Positions 1 to 8,281 of a stretch of DNA of 64,000 nt are shown here, one piece after another (positions within the stretch are counted from its first letter, which is position 1; every line of letters starts with the position of its first letter). Both the position numbers and the translations under genes were made by a program. The notes below the pieces were generated by a model that was given only the letters and a program-made list of their open reading frames with translations, made no database searches and had not been told where the DNA came from. The stretch lies in assembly GCA_903855995.1 (NCBI GenBank), contig CAIOAN010000013.1:248824-312823 (forward strand). Reading direction: 5' to 3'. The DNA is from an uncultured Opitutia bacterium. GTDB lineage: Bacteria > Verrucomicrobiota > Verrucomicrobiia > Opitutales > UBA953.

Positions 1-881
1 TCGGCCTTCACGCCCGTAGCCCGCACGAACTCGACTTGCTTGGTCTCCTTGTCCCGCAGCGTCGCGGGGTTGCCTAGGGTGTAGAGATGGAATTCGTCGA
101 ACGACTTCTCGGTCACCACTTTGGCACCGGCCATGGAAAGGCTGTCGAAAGCCGCAGCGCGTACCGCCTGCGGGTATTCTGGCTGCACGCGATTCACATC
201 CCCGGCCATGAGCTTTATTTTAGCCTCATTGAAAGTCATGCCGCTCTGGTTGTTCATCGTCACCCAGCCGACGACGTCCAAGACATCGCTCTTCTCGGTG
301 GCGACGAGGTTGTAGCTAGCCTCCCACGTGAAACCACGGCTCAGATAGGCTACCTCGGCGTTAATCTTACCCGAAGAACCGGAGTTTAGTTTCCAGTTCA
401 GCGTCGGCTTGAGGACGTTGTCAGTGCCGAGAGAGGGGAAGACTGGCTCGCCGGGCAGGGTGAACTGCAGCTTGCCGTCGACTTCGATGATGGGTTCGAC
501 GAAATTGCCACCGGGAACGAAACCGCTGCGCACGATCTTGCCGACGACAACGCGATCGGGCTTATTGGTCTCGCGTCGATTAAACTCGAGGGTCTTACCT
601 TCGAAGAGCGACATCAGCATCGCCTGCGAGACGGGGTCGTTTCGATAGGACTGCTCGAGGATCTGGAACTCGGCTTTGCCCGCGACGTCGCGCAGGATGA
701 CGGAGTCGGCTTCAACCTGCGCCGTGGCGCCAGCGAAGGAGACCTGGTTGACGCCGGACTTGAGGTCGATCGGCAAGGTCTCACGCACCACGGCGTAGCC
801 GCCGTTGTAAATCGTGAGCGCCGGATCGGCGGCGAAGGAGACGGAAGCGGCGGCCAGCAGGAGGAGCGCGGGGAGTTTCAT
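1..881 (-). CDS. DUF4139 domain-containing protein (partial, C-terminus outside window)
   Basis: Reading the minus strand from the ATG at 881 gives an open frame of 293 codons that runs off the left edge without a stop. It begins with a signal peptide (MKLPALLLLAAASVSFAADP), so the product is probably exported. The rest matches the DUF4139 pattern: an N-terminal beta domain, a segment reading SRGFTWEASYNL, and the motif FDEFHLYTLGNPATLRDKE about 25 residues before the edge. The biochemical role of DUF4139 proteins is not established. It lies downstream of an AraC gene on the same strand, separated by 549 bp of repeats, so it probably has its own promoter. The family call rests on recalled motifs. 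Confidence 0.75.
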   Translation of the reverse strand, partial: MKLPALLLLAAASVSFAADPALTIYNGGYAVVRETLPIDLKSGVNQVSFAGATAQVEADSVILRDVAGKAEFQILEQSYRNDPVSQAMLMSLFEGKTLEFNRRETNKPDRVVVGKIVRSGFVPGGNFVEPIIEVDGKLQFTLPGEPVFPSLGTDNVLKPTLNWKLNSGSSGKINAEVAYLSRGFTWEASYNLVATEKSDVLDVVGWVTMNNQSGMTFNEAKIKLMAGDVNRVQPEYPQAVRAAAFDSLSMAGAKVVTEKSFDEFHLYTLGNPATLRDKETKQVEFVRATGVKA

Positions 882-1430
882 GGGGTTGGGGAAATTCTGG
901 GAAGCGGAAGAAGCTTTCCGATATTAATAAGCGCAACCGGCGGGGACATCCGTCTGAGGACTATCCCTTACCGACCCTTCCGACGCTGGCGGCGGTAACA
1001 AAGGTAGGGCTGACCACCCTTGGTCAGCCGCGGTTGAGCGAGGGCGCTCAACCCTACCCAAGACAAGGGCTAACAATTCAAAGGGAAACCGGAGACCGGA
1101 TAGCTAGATGGGGGCATTTCTTTCAGGTCCCAGGTCTCGGCCGTCGGGTCTCAGGTTCGGCTGCTCAGGTACAGGTTCAGGCACCCTGCCTTCTGTACTC
1201 TGTCCTCTATTCAGCCATCCTTCATTTCAGGTGCCAGGTGACGGCCACCGGGGCATCGGCCATTCAGGCGTCGGCAGTCAGCCTTCGGCAGCCGGCCCCA
1301 GGCGCCAGCTGCCGCCACCTGAGATTTCCTAACCGCCAACCGCTTGCCGCTAACCGCTGACACTGGCGACAGCCTATCCATTCAGCCCTCCACTCAGTCC
1401 TCAACGCAGTCCTCCACCCAGCCCTCCACT
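882..1430 (-). repeat. Intergenic repeat module A (549 bp without a gene)
   Basis: No credible gene is present between the AraC stop and the DUF4139 start. Read on the minus strand the region holds GGAGGACTG-type words (complement of 1384-1436), GCGGTTAGC-type words (complement of 1333-1361), ACCTGAGAC-type words (complement of 1124-1181) and then a 56-bp double hairpin (1003-1058). The segment GGCCGAGACCTGGGACC is shared with modules B and C. It has the same position relative to genes as those copies: after one gene's stop and upstream of the next start. No AAAAGAYAYC operator is seen in this copy. Confidence 0.7.
1003..1058 (-). repeat. 56-bp double-hairpin repeat, copy A
   Basis: On the minus strand it consists of GGTAG, then the stem GGTTGAGCG, loop CCCT, stem CGCTCAACC, linker GCGG, stem CTGACCA, loop AGGG, stem TGGTCAG, then CCCTACC. 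Both stems are perfect, the ends can pair to close a three-way junction, and the two loops are complementary. It differs from copies B and C only in the last few bases. Function is unknown; it could be a REP-like element or a structured RNA. Confidence 0.85.
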
Positions 1431-2333
1431 CTACCTCCCCTTCTTCCTCTGCTTTCTCCGATACTCCACCGGCGTACACCCCATCTCCCGCTTGAACAGG
1501 CGATTGAAAAAGGTCACTTGGCGGAAACCGCAGGCCAGGGCGATGTCCAGGACACTCCGCTCGCTATCCCGCAGCTCCCGACGGGCGGCCTGTAGGCGGA
1601 GCTCGTTCACGAAAGCGCTGAAGCTGTGGCCGGAGTGTTGCTTAAACTGCCGGGCGAAGGTCGGGCGACTCAGGCCAGAGATCTTCAGGAGGTCCTCCAG
1701 CCGGATCTCGTCGCGGAAGTTGGCCACGAGATGCTGCACGGATTTCGAGATGGCCTTCTGATAATGGGACTCGGCGCTGAGCGTGAAACTGCGCGAGGAC
1801 AACAGCGCGAGGTCGGACTCGGGCGCGTCGGCCACCTCCGCCAGGAGACGCAGCAACGCCGCGAGCTGTCCGGCGCCCTTACTCCGGGCAACATCCTGCA
1901 TGAGCGCGGCGATGGCCGTCGCGGTCCGCCCACGCAGGTGCAAGCCGCGTTCGGCCCGCTTGAAGAGATCGCGGAGCTCGAGATTCTCTGGGAAAGCCCA
2001 CACGGGATGGCTCTCGGGGAAGTGCCACTGGATCGAAAGCCCGCCCGACGCCCCCGAGGTATGCCAGTGGTGCGGGAGACGTTCGCCGAGCAGGACCAGA
2101 TCGCCGGCCGCGAACGTGCCGATGGCATCGCCCACGAAGCGCGTGCCCTCCCCCGCCGTGAACAGGGTCAGTTCCACCTCCTTATGGAAGTGCCAGTGAT
2201 TACCCTCCCCTTGGACAGGCTGCGTCCGACCAGGTCCCAAGATGCATTCGACGTCCCGGAGCGTCTTTGACCAACGCAAGACGCGGAAGGAGTGCCCTTC
2301 GGGCAGCTCGACCTTCTCGCGGATGGCTTTCAT
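1431..2333 (-). CDS. AraC family transcriptional regulator with cupin sensor domain
   Basis: The 300-residue protein has an N-terminal cupin-like half (HWHFHKEVELTLFTAGEG near residues 46-63, then GDLVLLGERLPHHWH) and a C-terminal double helix-turn-helix of about 100 residues (LLKISGLSRPTFARQFKQHSG, then DIALACGFRQVTFFNRLFKR and the family end PVEYRR). This is the usual architecture of sugar-responsive AraC activators. It is divergent from the isomerase-aldolase-oxidase operon across 119 bp, which suggests that it controls that operon. A lone half-site resembling the operators at 9664 and 12794 lies about 15 bp upstream of its start codon, so autoregulation is possible. The inducer is unknown. 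Confidence 0.9.
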   Translation of the reverse strand: MKAIREKVELPEGHSFRVLRWSKTLRDVECILGPGRTQPVQGEGNHWHFHKEVELTLFTAGEGTRFVGDAIGTFAAGDLVLLGERLPHHWHTSGASGGLSIQWHFPESHPVWAFPENLELRDLFKRAERGLHLRGRTATAIAALMQDVARSKGAGQLAALLRLLAEVADAPESDLALLSSRSFTLSAESHYQKAISKSVQHLVANFRDEIRLEDLLKISGLSRPTFARQFKQHSGHSFSAFVNELRLQAARRELRDSERSVLDIALACGFRQVTFFNRLFKREMGCTPVEYRRKQRKKGR

Positions 2334-2348
2334 AGGGTCATTCGTATC

Positions 2349-2357
2349 AAAGACACC
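2349..2357 (+). promoter_or_regulatory. Possible AraC half-site in the divergent promoter region
   Basis: AAAGACACC here matches nine of the ten bases of the repeats AAAAGACACC at 12794 and 12815. No second copy is found 21 bp to either side. It overlaps a small hairpin (CCCCC at 2356-2360 pairing with GGGGG at 2369-2373). Weak evidence; a chance match is possible. Confidence 0.25.
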
Positions 2358-2431
2358 CCCACCTGCAAGGGGGTAATTGAGATGATAGTGCCACCAAGGG
2401 AGACGCCCAGCGTAGCGATTCCCGCACCGCG

Positions 2432-2440
2432 TGTTAGAAT
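2432..2440 (+). promoter_or_regulatory. Putative extended -10 promoter for the sugar catabolic operon
   Basis: TGTTAGAAT is an extended -10 element (TG, one base, then TAGAAT, five of six consensus bases). No good -35 is seen, as is common for extended -10 promoters. It ends only 12 bp before the ATG at 2453, so a start at the usual distance would leave a leader of just a few bases. Confidence 0.4.
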
Positions 2441-2452
2441 AGTCCTTTCCCC

Positions 2453-3496
2453 ATGAGCACTCCCGTCACGTATCGATTCTCTTTCGGCCCCTGGAATATC
2501 AGCGAGGGCGGCGACCCCTTCGGCGGCGACGTCCGCAAGGTCTTCCCCCACGAGGAGAAGTTCGCCCTCTATCGCCCCCTCGGTTTCGAAGGCGTGCAGT
2601 TCCATGACGACGACGTCGTTCCGGGCATGGATGACCTGAAGCCTGATCAGATCCAGAAGAAGGCCACCGAGGTAAAGGCGATGCTCGCCAACCAAGGCCT
2701 CGCCCCGGAGTTCGTCGCCCCGCGCCTGTGGTTCGCCGACCAGACCGTCGACGGCGCCTACACTTCCAACAGCGCCTCCGACCGCGCGTACGCCTGGGAT
2801 CGCACCAAGAAGTGCATCGACATCGCCAACGCCGTCGGCTCCAAGGCCATCGTGCTCTGGCTCGCCCGCGAAGGCACCTACATCCGCGAAGCCAAGGACG
2901 CCAAGCTGGCCTACCAGCGCCTGCTCGAGACGGTCAACGCGATGCTCGACTACGATAAGAACATCGAGATCTGGATCGAGCCGAAGCCGAATGAGCCGAC
3001 CGATCAGGCCTACGTGCCCACCATCGGCCACGCCCTCACCCTCTCCTACGCCTCCAAGGACCATAAGCGCGTCAAGGGCCTCATCGAATCCGCCCACGCG
3101 ATGCTCGCCGGCCTCGACGCCAGCGACGAGATGGCCTTCGCCCTCGCCCACGACAAACTGGCCAGCGTCCACCTCAACGACCAGAACGGCCTGAAATACG
3201 ACCAAGACAAGAACTTCGGCGGCGCCAACCTCCGCGCGGCCTTCAACCAGGTCCGCGTCCTCGAGGAGTCCGGCTACGGTAGCCGCGGGGAATTCATCGG
3301 TCTGGACGTCAAGGCCATCCGCACCCAGCGCGGCTCGCCGGTCACCGACCACCTCAAGAACAGCCGCGAGCTGTTCCTTGCGCTTGTGGCCAAGGTCCGC
3401 ACGGTAGACCAGAAGCTCGTCCAGCAGTATCGCGACGCCCGCGACTACGAAGCGCTCGAGCTCTACATCCTCAAGCACATCATGGGACTGAAGTAA
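2453..3496 (+). CDS. Xylose isomerase-like sugar isomerase (TIM barrel)
   Basis: At 347 residues it is shorter than classical XylA (about 390) but clearly related: DPFGGD near residue 21, FHDDD with the His51-Asp54 pair, EPKPNEP with Glu176, a Glu212-x-x-His215 pair, and NGLKYDQD with Asp250 and Asp252. These match XylA His54/Asp57, Glu181, Glu217/His220 and Asp255/Asp257. The ligand equivalent to XylA Asp245 is replaced by His240 (sequence SVHLNDQNG), so metal site 1 and substrate may differ. It is first in a plus-strand operon and precedes the aldolase by 19 bp. Aldose-ketose isomerisation is the likely role; the actual sugar is not determined. Confidence 0.8.
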   Translation: MSTPVTYRFSFGPWNISEGGDPFGGDVRKVFPHEEKFALYRPLGFEGVQFHDDDVVPGMDDLKPDQIQKKATEVKAMLANQGLAPEFVAPRLWFADQTVDGAYTSNSASDRAYAWDRTKKCIDIANAVGSKAIVLWLAREGTYIREAKDAKLAYQRLLETVNAMLDYDKNIEIWIEPKPNEPTDQAYVPTIGHALTLSYASKDHKRVKGLIESAHAMLAGLDASDEMAFALAHDKLASVHLNDQNGLKYDQDKNFGGANLRAAFNQVRVLEESGYGSRGEFIGLDVKAIRTQRGSPVTDHLKNSRELFLALVAKVRTVDQKLVQQYRDARDYEALELYILKHIMGLK

Positions 3497-3515
3497 GTCC
3501 CGCCCTCTCCCCCTC

Positions 3516-4343
3516 ATGAAGCAGTATCGCCTCAACCGCCTCTTCAACGCTTCGTCCAAGCGTTGCTTCGACGTCGCCGTCGACCACGGCTTCTTCAATC
3601 AGCCCGGCTTCCTGCAGGGCATCGAAGACATGCGACAGGTCGTCGCCACGCTCGTCGACGCCGGCCCCGACGCCATCCAGCTGACGGTCGGTCAGGCCCG
3701 CCACCTGCAGTCCATCCCGGGCAAGCAGAAGCCGGCCCTCGTTCTGCGTACCGATACCGCCAACGTCTACGGCAAGGAGCTCCCCGCCACGGCGTTCAGC
3801 CTGATGATCGAGGAGACGATGCTGCAGGCCGTCCGCCTCGACGCCGCGTGCGTGTGCGTGAACCTCTTCCAGATTCCCGGCGCGCCCGACGTGACCGCGC
3901 AGTGCATCGAGAACATCATCAAACTGAAGCCGCAGGCCGATTACTACGGCATGCCAATGATGGTCGAACCGCTCGTCTTCCAGCCCAATGCCATCGCCGG
4001 CGGCTACATGGTCGATGGTGACCTTACCAAGATTCTCCACCTGGTCCGCCAGGCGGTCGAACTCGGCGCCGATGTGATCAAGGCCGACCCGACCGATGAC
4101 GTCTCGCAATACCACAAGGTCATCGAGACGGCTTCCGGCATCCCAGTCCTCGTCCGCGGCGGCGGTCGCGTGAGCGACAAGGAAATCCTCGTCCGCACCG
4201 AAGGCCTCCTCAAGCAGGGCGCCTCGGGCATTGTCTACGGTCGCAACGTCATCCAGCACCCGAACCCGCGTGGCATCACGCAGGCGCTCATGGCGATGGT
4301 ACATCGCAACGTGTCGGTCGACGAAGCCCTGAAGCTCATCTGA
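3516..4343 (+). CDS. Class I aldolase, DhnA/LsrF/DeoC-like
   Basis: The 275-residue protein is a single alpha/beta barrel. It shows CFDVAVDHGFF near the N-terminus, DVIKADPTDD with the expected Schiff-base Lys189, and the phosphate-binding end VLVRGGGRV followed by GASGIVYGRNV, the pattern of DhnA-type fructose-bisphosphate aldolases and LsrF. A likely role is cleaving a ketose phosphate to a triose phosphate plus an aldehyde. It lies between the isomerase and the glycolate-oxidase-like genes, with six bases to the next start, so it is probably co-transcribed. Substrate is inferred from context only. Confidence 0.8.
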   Translation: MKQYRLNRLFNASSKRCFDVAVDHGFFNQPGFLQGIEDMRQVVATLVDAGPDAIQLTVGQARHLQSIPGKQKPALVLRTDTANVYGKELPATAFSLMIEETMLQAVRLDAACVCVNLFQIPGAPDVTAQCIENIIKLKPQADYYGMPMMVEPLVFQPNAIAGGYMVDGDLTKILHLVRQAVELGADVIKADPTDDVSQYHKVIETASGIPVLVRGGGRVSDKEILVRTEGLLKQGASGIVYGRNVIQHPNPRGITQALMAMVHRNVSVDEALKLI

Positions 4344-4348
4344 ACCCC

Positions 4349-5734
4349 GTGTCCTCTCCTGACCCAGCCGTCCTCAGCCGCCTACGCGAAATCGTCGGCG
4401 TCGAGAACGTGCTGACGTCGCCGGAGGACACCATCCCTTACGGCTTCGACGGCACGGCCGCCCTCAAGGGCCCGGTCGGCGTGGTCGTTTTGCCCGGTTC
4501 GACCGAAGAAGTATCCGAGGTGGTGAAGCTCGCGGCCTCACGCGGCATCGCAATCGTCACCCGCGGCTCCGGCACCGGACTTAGCGGCGGCAGCGTGCCT
4601 TCGGAAGGCTGCCTCGTCCTTTGCCTGACGCGCCTGGATAAGATCCTCTCCGTCGACGCCGCTAATCTCACCGTGCGTGCGCAGTGCGGCGCCATCACGG
4701 CCGCCATCGACGCCGCAGCGAACAAGCACGGTCTCTTCTATCCGCCCGACCCGGGTTCGATGAAGATCAGCACCATCGGTGGCAACGTCGCCGAAAACTC
4801 CGGCGGCCTCCGCGGCCTCAAATACGGCGTCACCCGCGATTATGTGATGGGACTTGAGGTCGTGCTGCCGGACGGTCGTATCGCCCATTTCGGCAACGCC
4901 TGCGTGAAGGATGTCGCCGGCTATTCGATGAAGGACCTCTTCATCGGCTCCGAGGGCACGCTGGGCATCATCACCGAAGTCCTGCTTAAGGTCCTGCCCC
5001 GCCCCGCCGCCCGCCGCACGATGCTGGCGAGCTACGATCGCATGGAGGACGCCGCGCAGACGGTGTCCGACATCATCGCGGCGAAGATCATCCCCTGCAC
5101 CCTGGAGTTCCTCGACCGCATGACCATCGGCTGCGTCGAGGACTACGCCAAGATCGGCCTACCCCGCGATTGCGAGGCGCTGCTGCTCATGGAGACCGAC
5201 GGGCATCCGGCCGCGGTCGCCGAAGAAGCCGAACAGATGCTGGCCCTGGCCCGCGCCCGTGGCGCCCGCGACGTCCGTGTCGCCCGCGATGACGCCGAAG
5301 CCCTGCAACTCGCCTCCGCCCGCCGCTCCGCCTTCTCCGCCCTCGCCCGCGTCCGCCCGACCACCATCCTTGAGGACGTCACCGTGCCGCGCGACAAACT
5401 CGCCGAGATGGTCGCTTTCGTCGCCGAGGTCGCGAAGAAGCATAATCTGCTCGTCGGTACGTTCGGACACATGGGCGACGGCAACCTACACCCGACCTTT
5501 CTGACCGACGAGCGCAACACCGAGGAGATGGCCCGCGTCCACGAAGCCCTGGAGGATATCGTGACCAAGACCCTTGCGCTCGGCGGCACGATCACCGGCG
5601 AACACGGCGTCGGCCTGGCGAAGAAAGCCTGGCTCCGACGTCAGGTCGGCGAGAACAGCCACGACCTCATGCGCGAGATCAAGCGCGCTTGGGATCCGCG
5701 CAATCTGCTCAACCCCGGCAAGATCTTCGACTGA
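4349..5734 (+). CDS. glcD: FAD-linked 2-hydroxyacid oxidase/dehydrogenase, GlcD-like
   Basis: The 461-residue protein has a PCMH-type FAD-binding domain (IVTRGSGTGLSGGSVPSEG at about residues 68-86, then DPGSMKISTIGGNVAENSGG) and a C-terminal FAD oxidase cap with GTFGHMGDGNLHP and TGEHGVGLAKK. This is the GlcD/D-lactate dehydrogenase family. The start is GTG at 4349, five bases after the aldolase stop. The Fe-S partner follows after three bases. In the pathway it could oxidise glycolate or lactate formed from the aldolase product. Family call is secure; substrate is not. Confidence 0.88.
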   Translation: MSSPDPAVLSRLREIVGVENVLTSPEDTIPYGFDGTAALKGPVGVVVLPGSTEEVSEVVKLAASRGIAIVTRGSGTGLSGGSVPSEGCLVLCLTRLDKILSVDAANLTVRAQCGAITAAIDAAANKHGLFYPPDPGSMKISTIGGNVAENSGGLRGLKYGVTRDYVMGLEVVLPDGRIAHFGNACVKDVAGYSMKDLFIGSEGTLGIITEVLLKVLPRPAARRTMLASYDRMEDAAQTVSDIIAAKIIPCTLEFLDRMTIGCVEDYAKIGLPRDCEALLLMETDGHPAAVAEEAEQMLALARARGARDVRVARDDAEALQLASARRSAFSALARVRPTTILEDVTVPRDKLAEMVAFVAEVAKKHNLLVGTFGHMGDGNLHPTFLTDERNTEEMARVHEALEDIVTKTLALGGTITGEHGVGLAKKAWLRRQVGENSHDLMREIKRAWDPRNLLNPGKIFD

Positions 5735-5737
5735 GGG

Positions 5738-7048
5738 ATGAAGCCTTCGCTCAAGCTCCTCGATTACTCGATCCTCCAGCAGTGCATGCATTGCGGGATG
5801 TGCCTGCCGGCCTGCCCGACCTACGACGCGACCAAGAAGGAACGCCATAGCCCCCGCGGCCGCATCTCGCTCATGCGCGCGGTCGCCGACGGTGAACTCA
5901 AGTTGTCGCCGGCCTTCGCCGACGAGATGAGCTACTGCCTCGGCTGCCTGGCCTGCCAGACCGCCTGCCCCGCCGGCGTGGATTACTCTAACCTACTCGA
6001 GACTGCCCGCGCCGAAGTCCAATCCGCCGGCCTCAACCAGACCTTCACCAGCCGCTTCTGGCGCACGGTCACGATCCGCGGCCTGTTCATGCGCCCGCGC
6101 CTGCTCCGGTTCGTCGGTCGGCTCCTCTGGCTTTACCAGCGACTCGGCCTGCAGACCGCTTTCCGCAAGATAGGCCTGACAAAGCTCCTACCGAAAGACC
6201 TTCGTCGCCTGGAACCGCAGTGCCCGACCATCGCGACGAAGTTCTCGCCGCAGCTCATCCGCCCGATCGAATCCCCAACCAAGAAGCAGCACCGCGTCGC
6301 CCTGCTCACGGGTTGCGTCCAGGATCTCGTCTTCGCCGATATCAATCGCGACACGGCGGACGTCCTTCTGGCGAACGGCTGCGAAGTCCATACGCCACCG
6401 GTCCAACCCTGCTGCGGCTCGCTCCACGCCCACAACGGCGAAGCCAACGCGGCCAAGACCTTGGCGAAGCGGATGATCGATCTCTTCCCGCCGTCGCAGT
6501 TCGACGCCATCATCACGAACGCTGGTGGCTGCGGGAATCATCTCCGCCATTACGGCGTCCTGCTCGCCGATGACGCCGTCTACGCGCCGTTGGCGAAGCT
6601 CTGGGATGCGAAGCTACGCGACATCCATGAATGGATGATGGAGCACGGTTGCCGCGCCCCGCGCACGGGTCTGGGCGACCTCACCGTCACCTACCACGAT
6701 TCCTGTCACCTGACCCATGGACAGAAGGTCACCAAGCAGCCGCGCGACCTGCTTAAGCTGATCCCCGGCCTGAAACTCGTCGAACTCCCCGAAGCCAATT
6801 GGTGCTGCGGCAGCGCCGGCATCTATAACATTACCCAGCCCGAGCAGTCCGAACAGCTCCTGGTCCGCAAGGTCGGGCACGTCATCGGCACCGGCGCATC
6901 GGTCCTCGCCACCGCCAACCCCGGGTGCCACCTTCAAATCGCCCGTGGCCTCCGCCAAGCCGGCTCACCCATCTCTCTCCTCCAACCCGTGACCCTTCTG
7001 GCCCGAGCCTATCGCGCGGAAAAGATGGCTGAGTCGATGACTGCATAG
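5738..7048 (+). CDS. glcF: Fe-S subunit of glycolate/lactate oxidase, GlcF-like
   Basis: The 436-residue protein carries two 4Fe-4S motifs near the N-terminus: Cys16, 19, 22 and 26 (CMHCGMCLPACP) and Cys67, 70, 73 and 77 (CLGCLACQTACP). Two cysteine-rich CCG domains follow (QPCCGSLHAHNG and NWCCGSAGIYN). This is the usual GlcF/LldE-like electron-transfer subunit. It starts three bases after glcD and presumably forms a complex with it, passing electrons to the quinone pool. No membrane segment is evident. Confidence 0.88.
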   Translation: MKPSLKLLDYSILQQCMHCGMCLPACPTYDATKKERHSPRGRISLMRAVADGELKLSPAFADEMSYCLGCLACQTACPAGVDYSNLLETARAEVQSAGLNQTFTSRFWRTVTIRGLFMRPRLLRFVGRLLWLYQRLGLQTAFRKIGLTKLLPKDLRRLEPQCPTIATKFSPQLIRPIESPTKKQHRVALLTGCVQDLVFADINRDTADVLLANGCEVHTPPVQPCCGSLHAHNGEANAAKTLAKRMIDLFPPSQFDAIITNAGGCGNHLRHYGVLLADDAVYAPLAKLWDAKLRDIHEWMMEHGCRAPRTGLGDLTVTYHDSCHLTHGQKVTKQPRDLLKLIPGLKLVELPEANWCCGSAGIYNITQPEQSEQLLVRKVGHVIGTGASVLATANPGCHLQIARGLRQAGSPISLLQPVTLLARAYRAEKMAESMTA

Positions 7049-7152
7049 ATCACAGAAGAACTCATCCCTTCCTCCCTCTGCCATCCGTCATCTGTCATCT
7101 CCCTCTGGCCAACCATTCAACGATTCAACTAATCAACCTCCCCCCTCTCCTC
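7049..7152 (+). repeat. Pyrimidine-rich leader with CATCTGT and ATTCAAC words
   Basis: The 104 bp before the next start contain imperfect repeats of a CATC(T/C)GT-like word (about 7081-7100) followed by a (C/G)ATTCAAC-like word (about 7109-7138), ending in a run of C and T just before the ATG. No Shine-Dalgarno and no terminator are visible. Confidence 0.5.
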
Positions 7153-8274
7153 ATGTCTCCCGTAAAAATCGGCATCATCGGCGGCGGCCTCATGGGTCGC
7201 GAAATGGCCAGCGCGTTCGCCCGCTGGTGCGCGCTCACCGACGTCTCGGTCCGCCCGGTCCTTACGGCTGTGGCCGACCTCAATCCCGCCACGCTCTCGT
7301 GGTTCGATTGCATTCCCTCCTGCACGCAGAAGACCACCGACTATAAGGCTCTGCTCGCCAACCCCGACGTCGACGTGGTCTACGTGGCCGTCCCGCACAA
7401 CCTGCATGAGCAGTTGTATTGCGACGTCCTTGCCGCCGGCAAAGACCTCTTCGCCGAGAAACCCTTCGGCATCGACCTCGCCTCCGCCCGTCGCATCCAT
7501 GCCGCGGCCAAGGCCAGCGGTCGCTTCGTGCGCTGCAGTTCTGAGATGCCCTTCTTCCCGGGTGCGCAGCGCGCCTTCGAGCTCGCGAAGTCCGGCTCCA
7601 TCGGCCGCATCCTCGAAGTCGTCTCGGGTTTCCACCACAGCAGCGACCTCGACCCCACCAAGGCCGCCAACTGGAAGCGCCTTAATGCAATGTGTGGTGA
7701 AGGCGGTGCCCTCAATGACCTCGGCATGCACGCCTGCCACATCCCGCTGCGCCTCGGCTGGAAGCCCTCCCGCGTCTTCGCCCAGCTCCAGAAGGGTTAC
7801 CCCCAGCGCCCCGACGGCAAGGGCGGCGTGACGAACTGCGACACGTGGGACAACGCGCTCCTCAACACCTGGATCAAGGTCGGCGAGCACGAAGTCCCCA
7901 TGCGCCTCGAGATGAAGCGCCTGATGCCTGGCGCGACCAACACCTGGTATATCGAGATCCTCGGCACCGATGGCGGCGTCCGCTACAGCACTTCTGACAC
8001 CAAGGCCCTCTGGCTCTTCGAACGCGGCAAAGAACAATTCTGGAAGCGCACCGACCTCGGCTTCAGCACGCCCTTCAAGACCGTCACCGGCGGCATCTTC
8101 GAACCCGGCTTCGCCGACGTCATCCAACAGATGTGGGCCGCCTACCTCATGGAACGGGCCGGCCTGCTCAACGGCCGCTTCGGTTGCGCCACGCCCGACG
8201 AAGCCGTCGCCACCCACGAGATCTTCGCCGCCGCCCTGCAATCGCAGGCCCAATGCACCGTCGTTTCCCTCTAA
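7153..8274 (+). CDS. Gfo/Idh/MocA family NAD(P)-dependent oxidoreductase
   Basis: The 373-residue protein starts with a Rossmann dinucleotide-binding motif (IGIIGGGLMGREMA, residues 5-18) and has the family EKP motif (LFAEKPFGID). The C-terminal alpha/beta domain contains GGALNDLGMHACHIPLRLG, where Asp and His correspond to the usual catalytic region. Such enzymes oxidise or reduce sugars, inositols or sugar acids. It follows glcF after 104 bp and the PfkB kinase starts 7 bp after it, suggesting one catabolic operon. The sugar cannot be deduced. Confidence 0.85.
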   Translation: MSPVKIGIIGGGLMGREMASAFARWCALTDVSVRPVLTAVADLNPATLSWFDCIPSCTQKTTDYKALLANPDVDVVYVAVPHNLHEQLYCDVLAAGKDLFAEKPFGIDLASARRIHAAAKASGRFVRCSSEMPFFPGAQRAFELAKSGSIGRILEVVSGFHHSSDLDPTKAANWKRLNAMCGEGGALNDLGMHACHIPLRLGWKPSRVFAQLQKGYPQRPDGKGGVTNCDTWDNALLNTWIKVGEHEVPMRLEMKRLMPGATNTWYIEILGTDGGVRYSTSDTKALWLFERGKEQFWKRTDLGFSTPFKTVTGGIFEPGFADVIQQMWAAYLMERAGLLNGRFGCATPDEAVATHEIFAAALQSQAQCTVVSL

Positions 8275-8281
8275 ATTTCTC

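Noticed and set aside
1034..1595. Small plus-strand open frames across repeat module A
   Set aside because: They are composed of word repeats and low-complexity residues and overlap the AraC gene on the other strand; no start signals.
2330..3598. Minus-strand open frame opposite the isomerase gene
   Set aside because: Shadow frame spanning the divergent promoter; no family motif, whereas the plus strand encodes a clear xylose isomerase-like protein.
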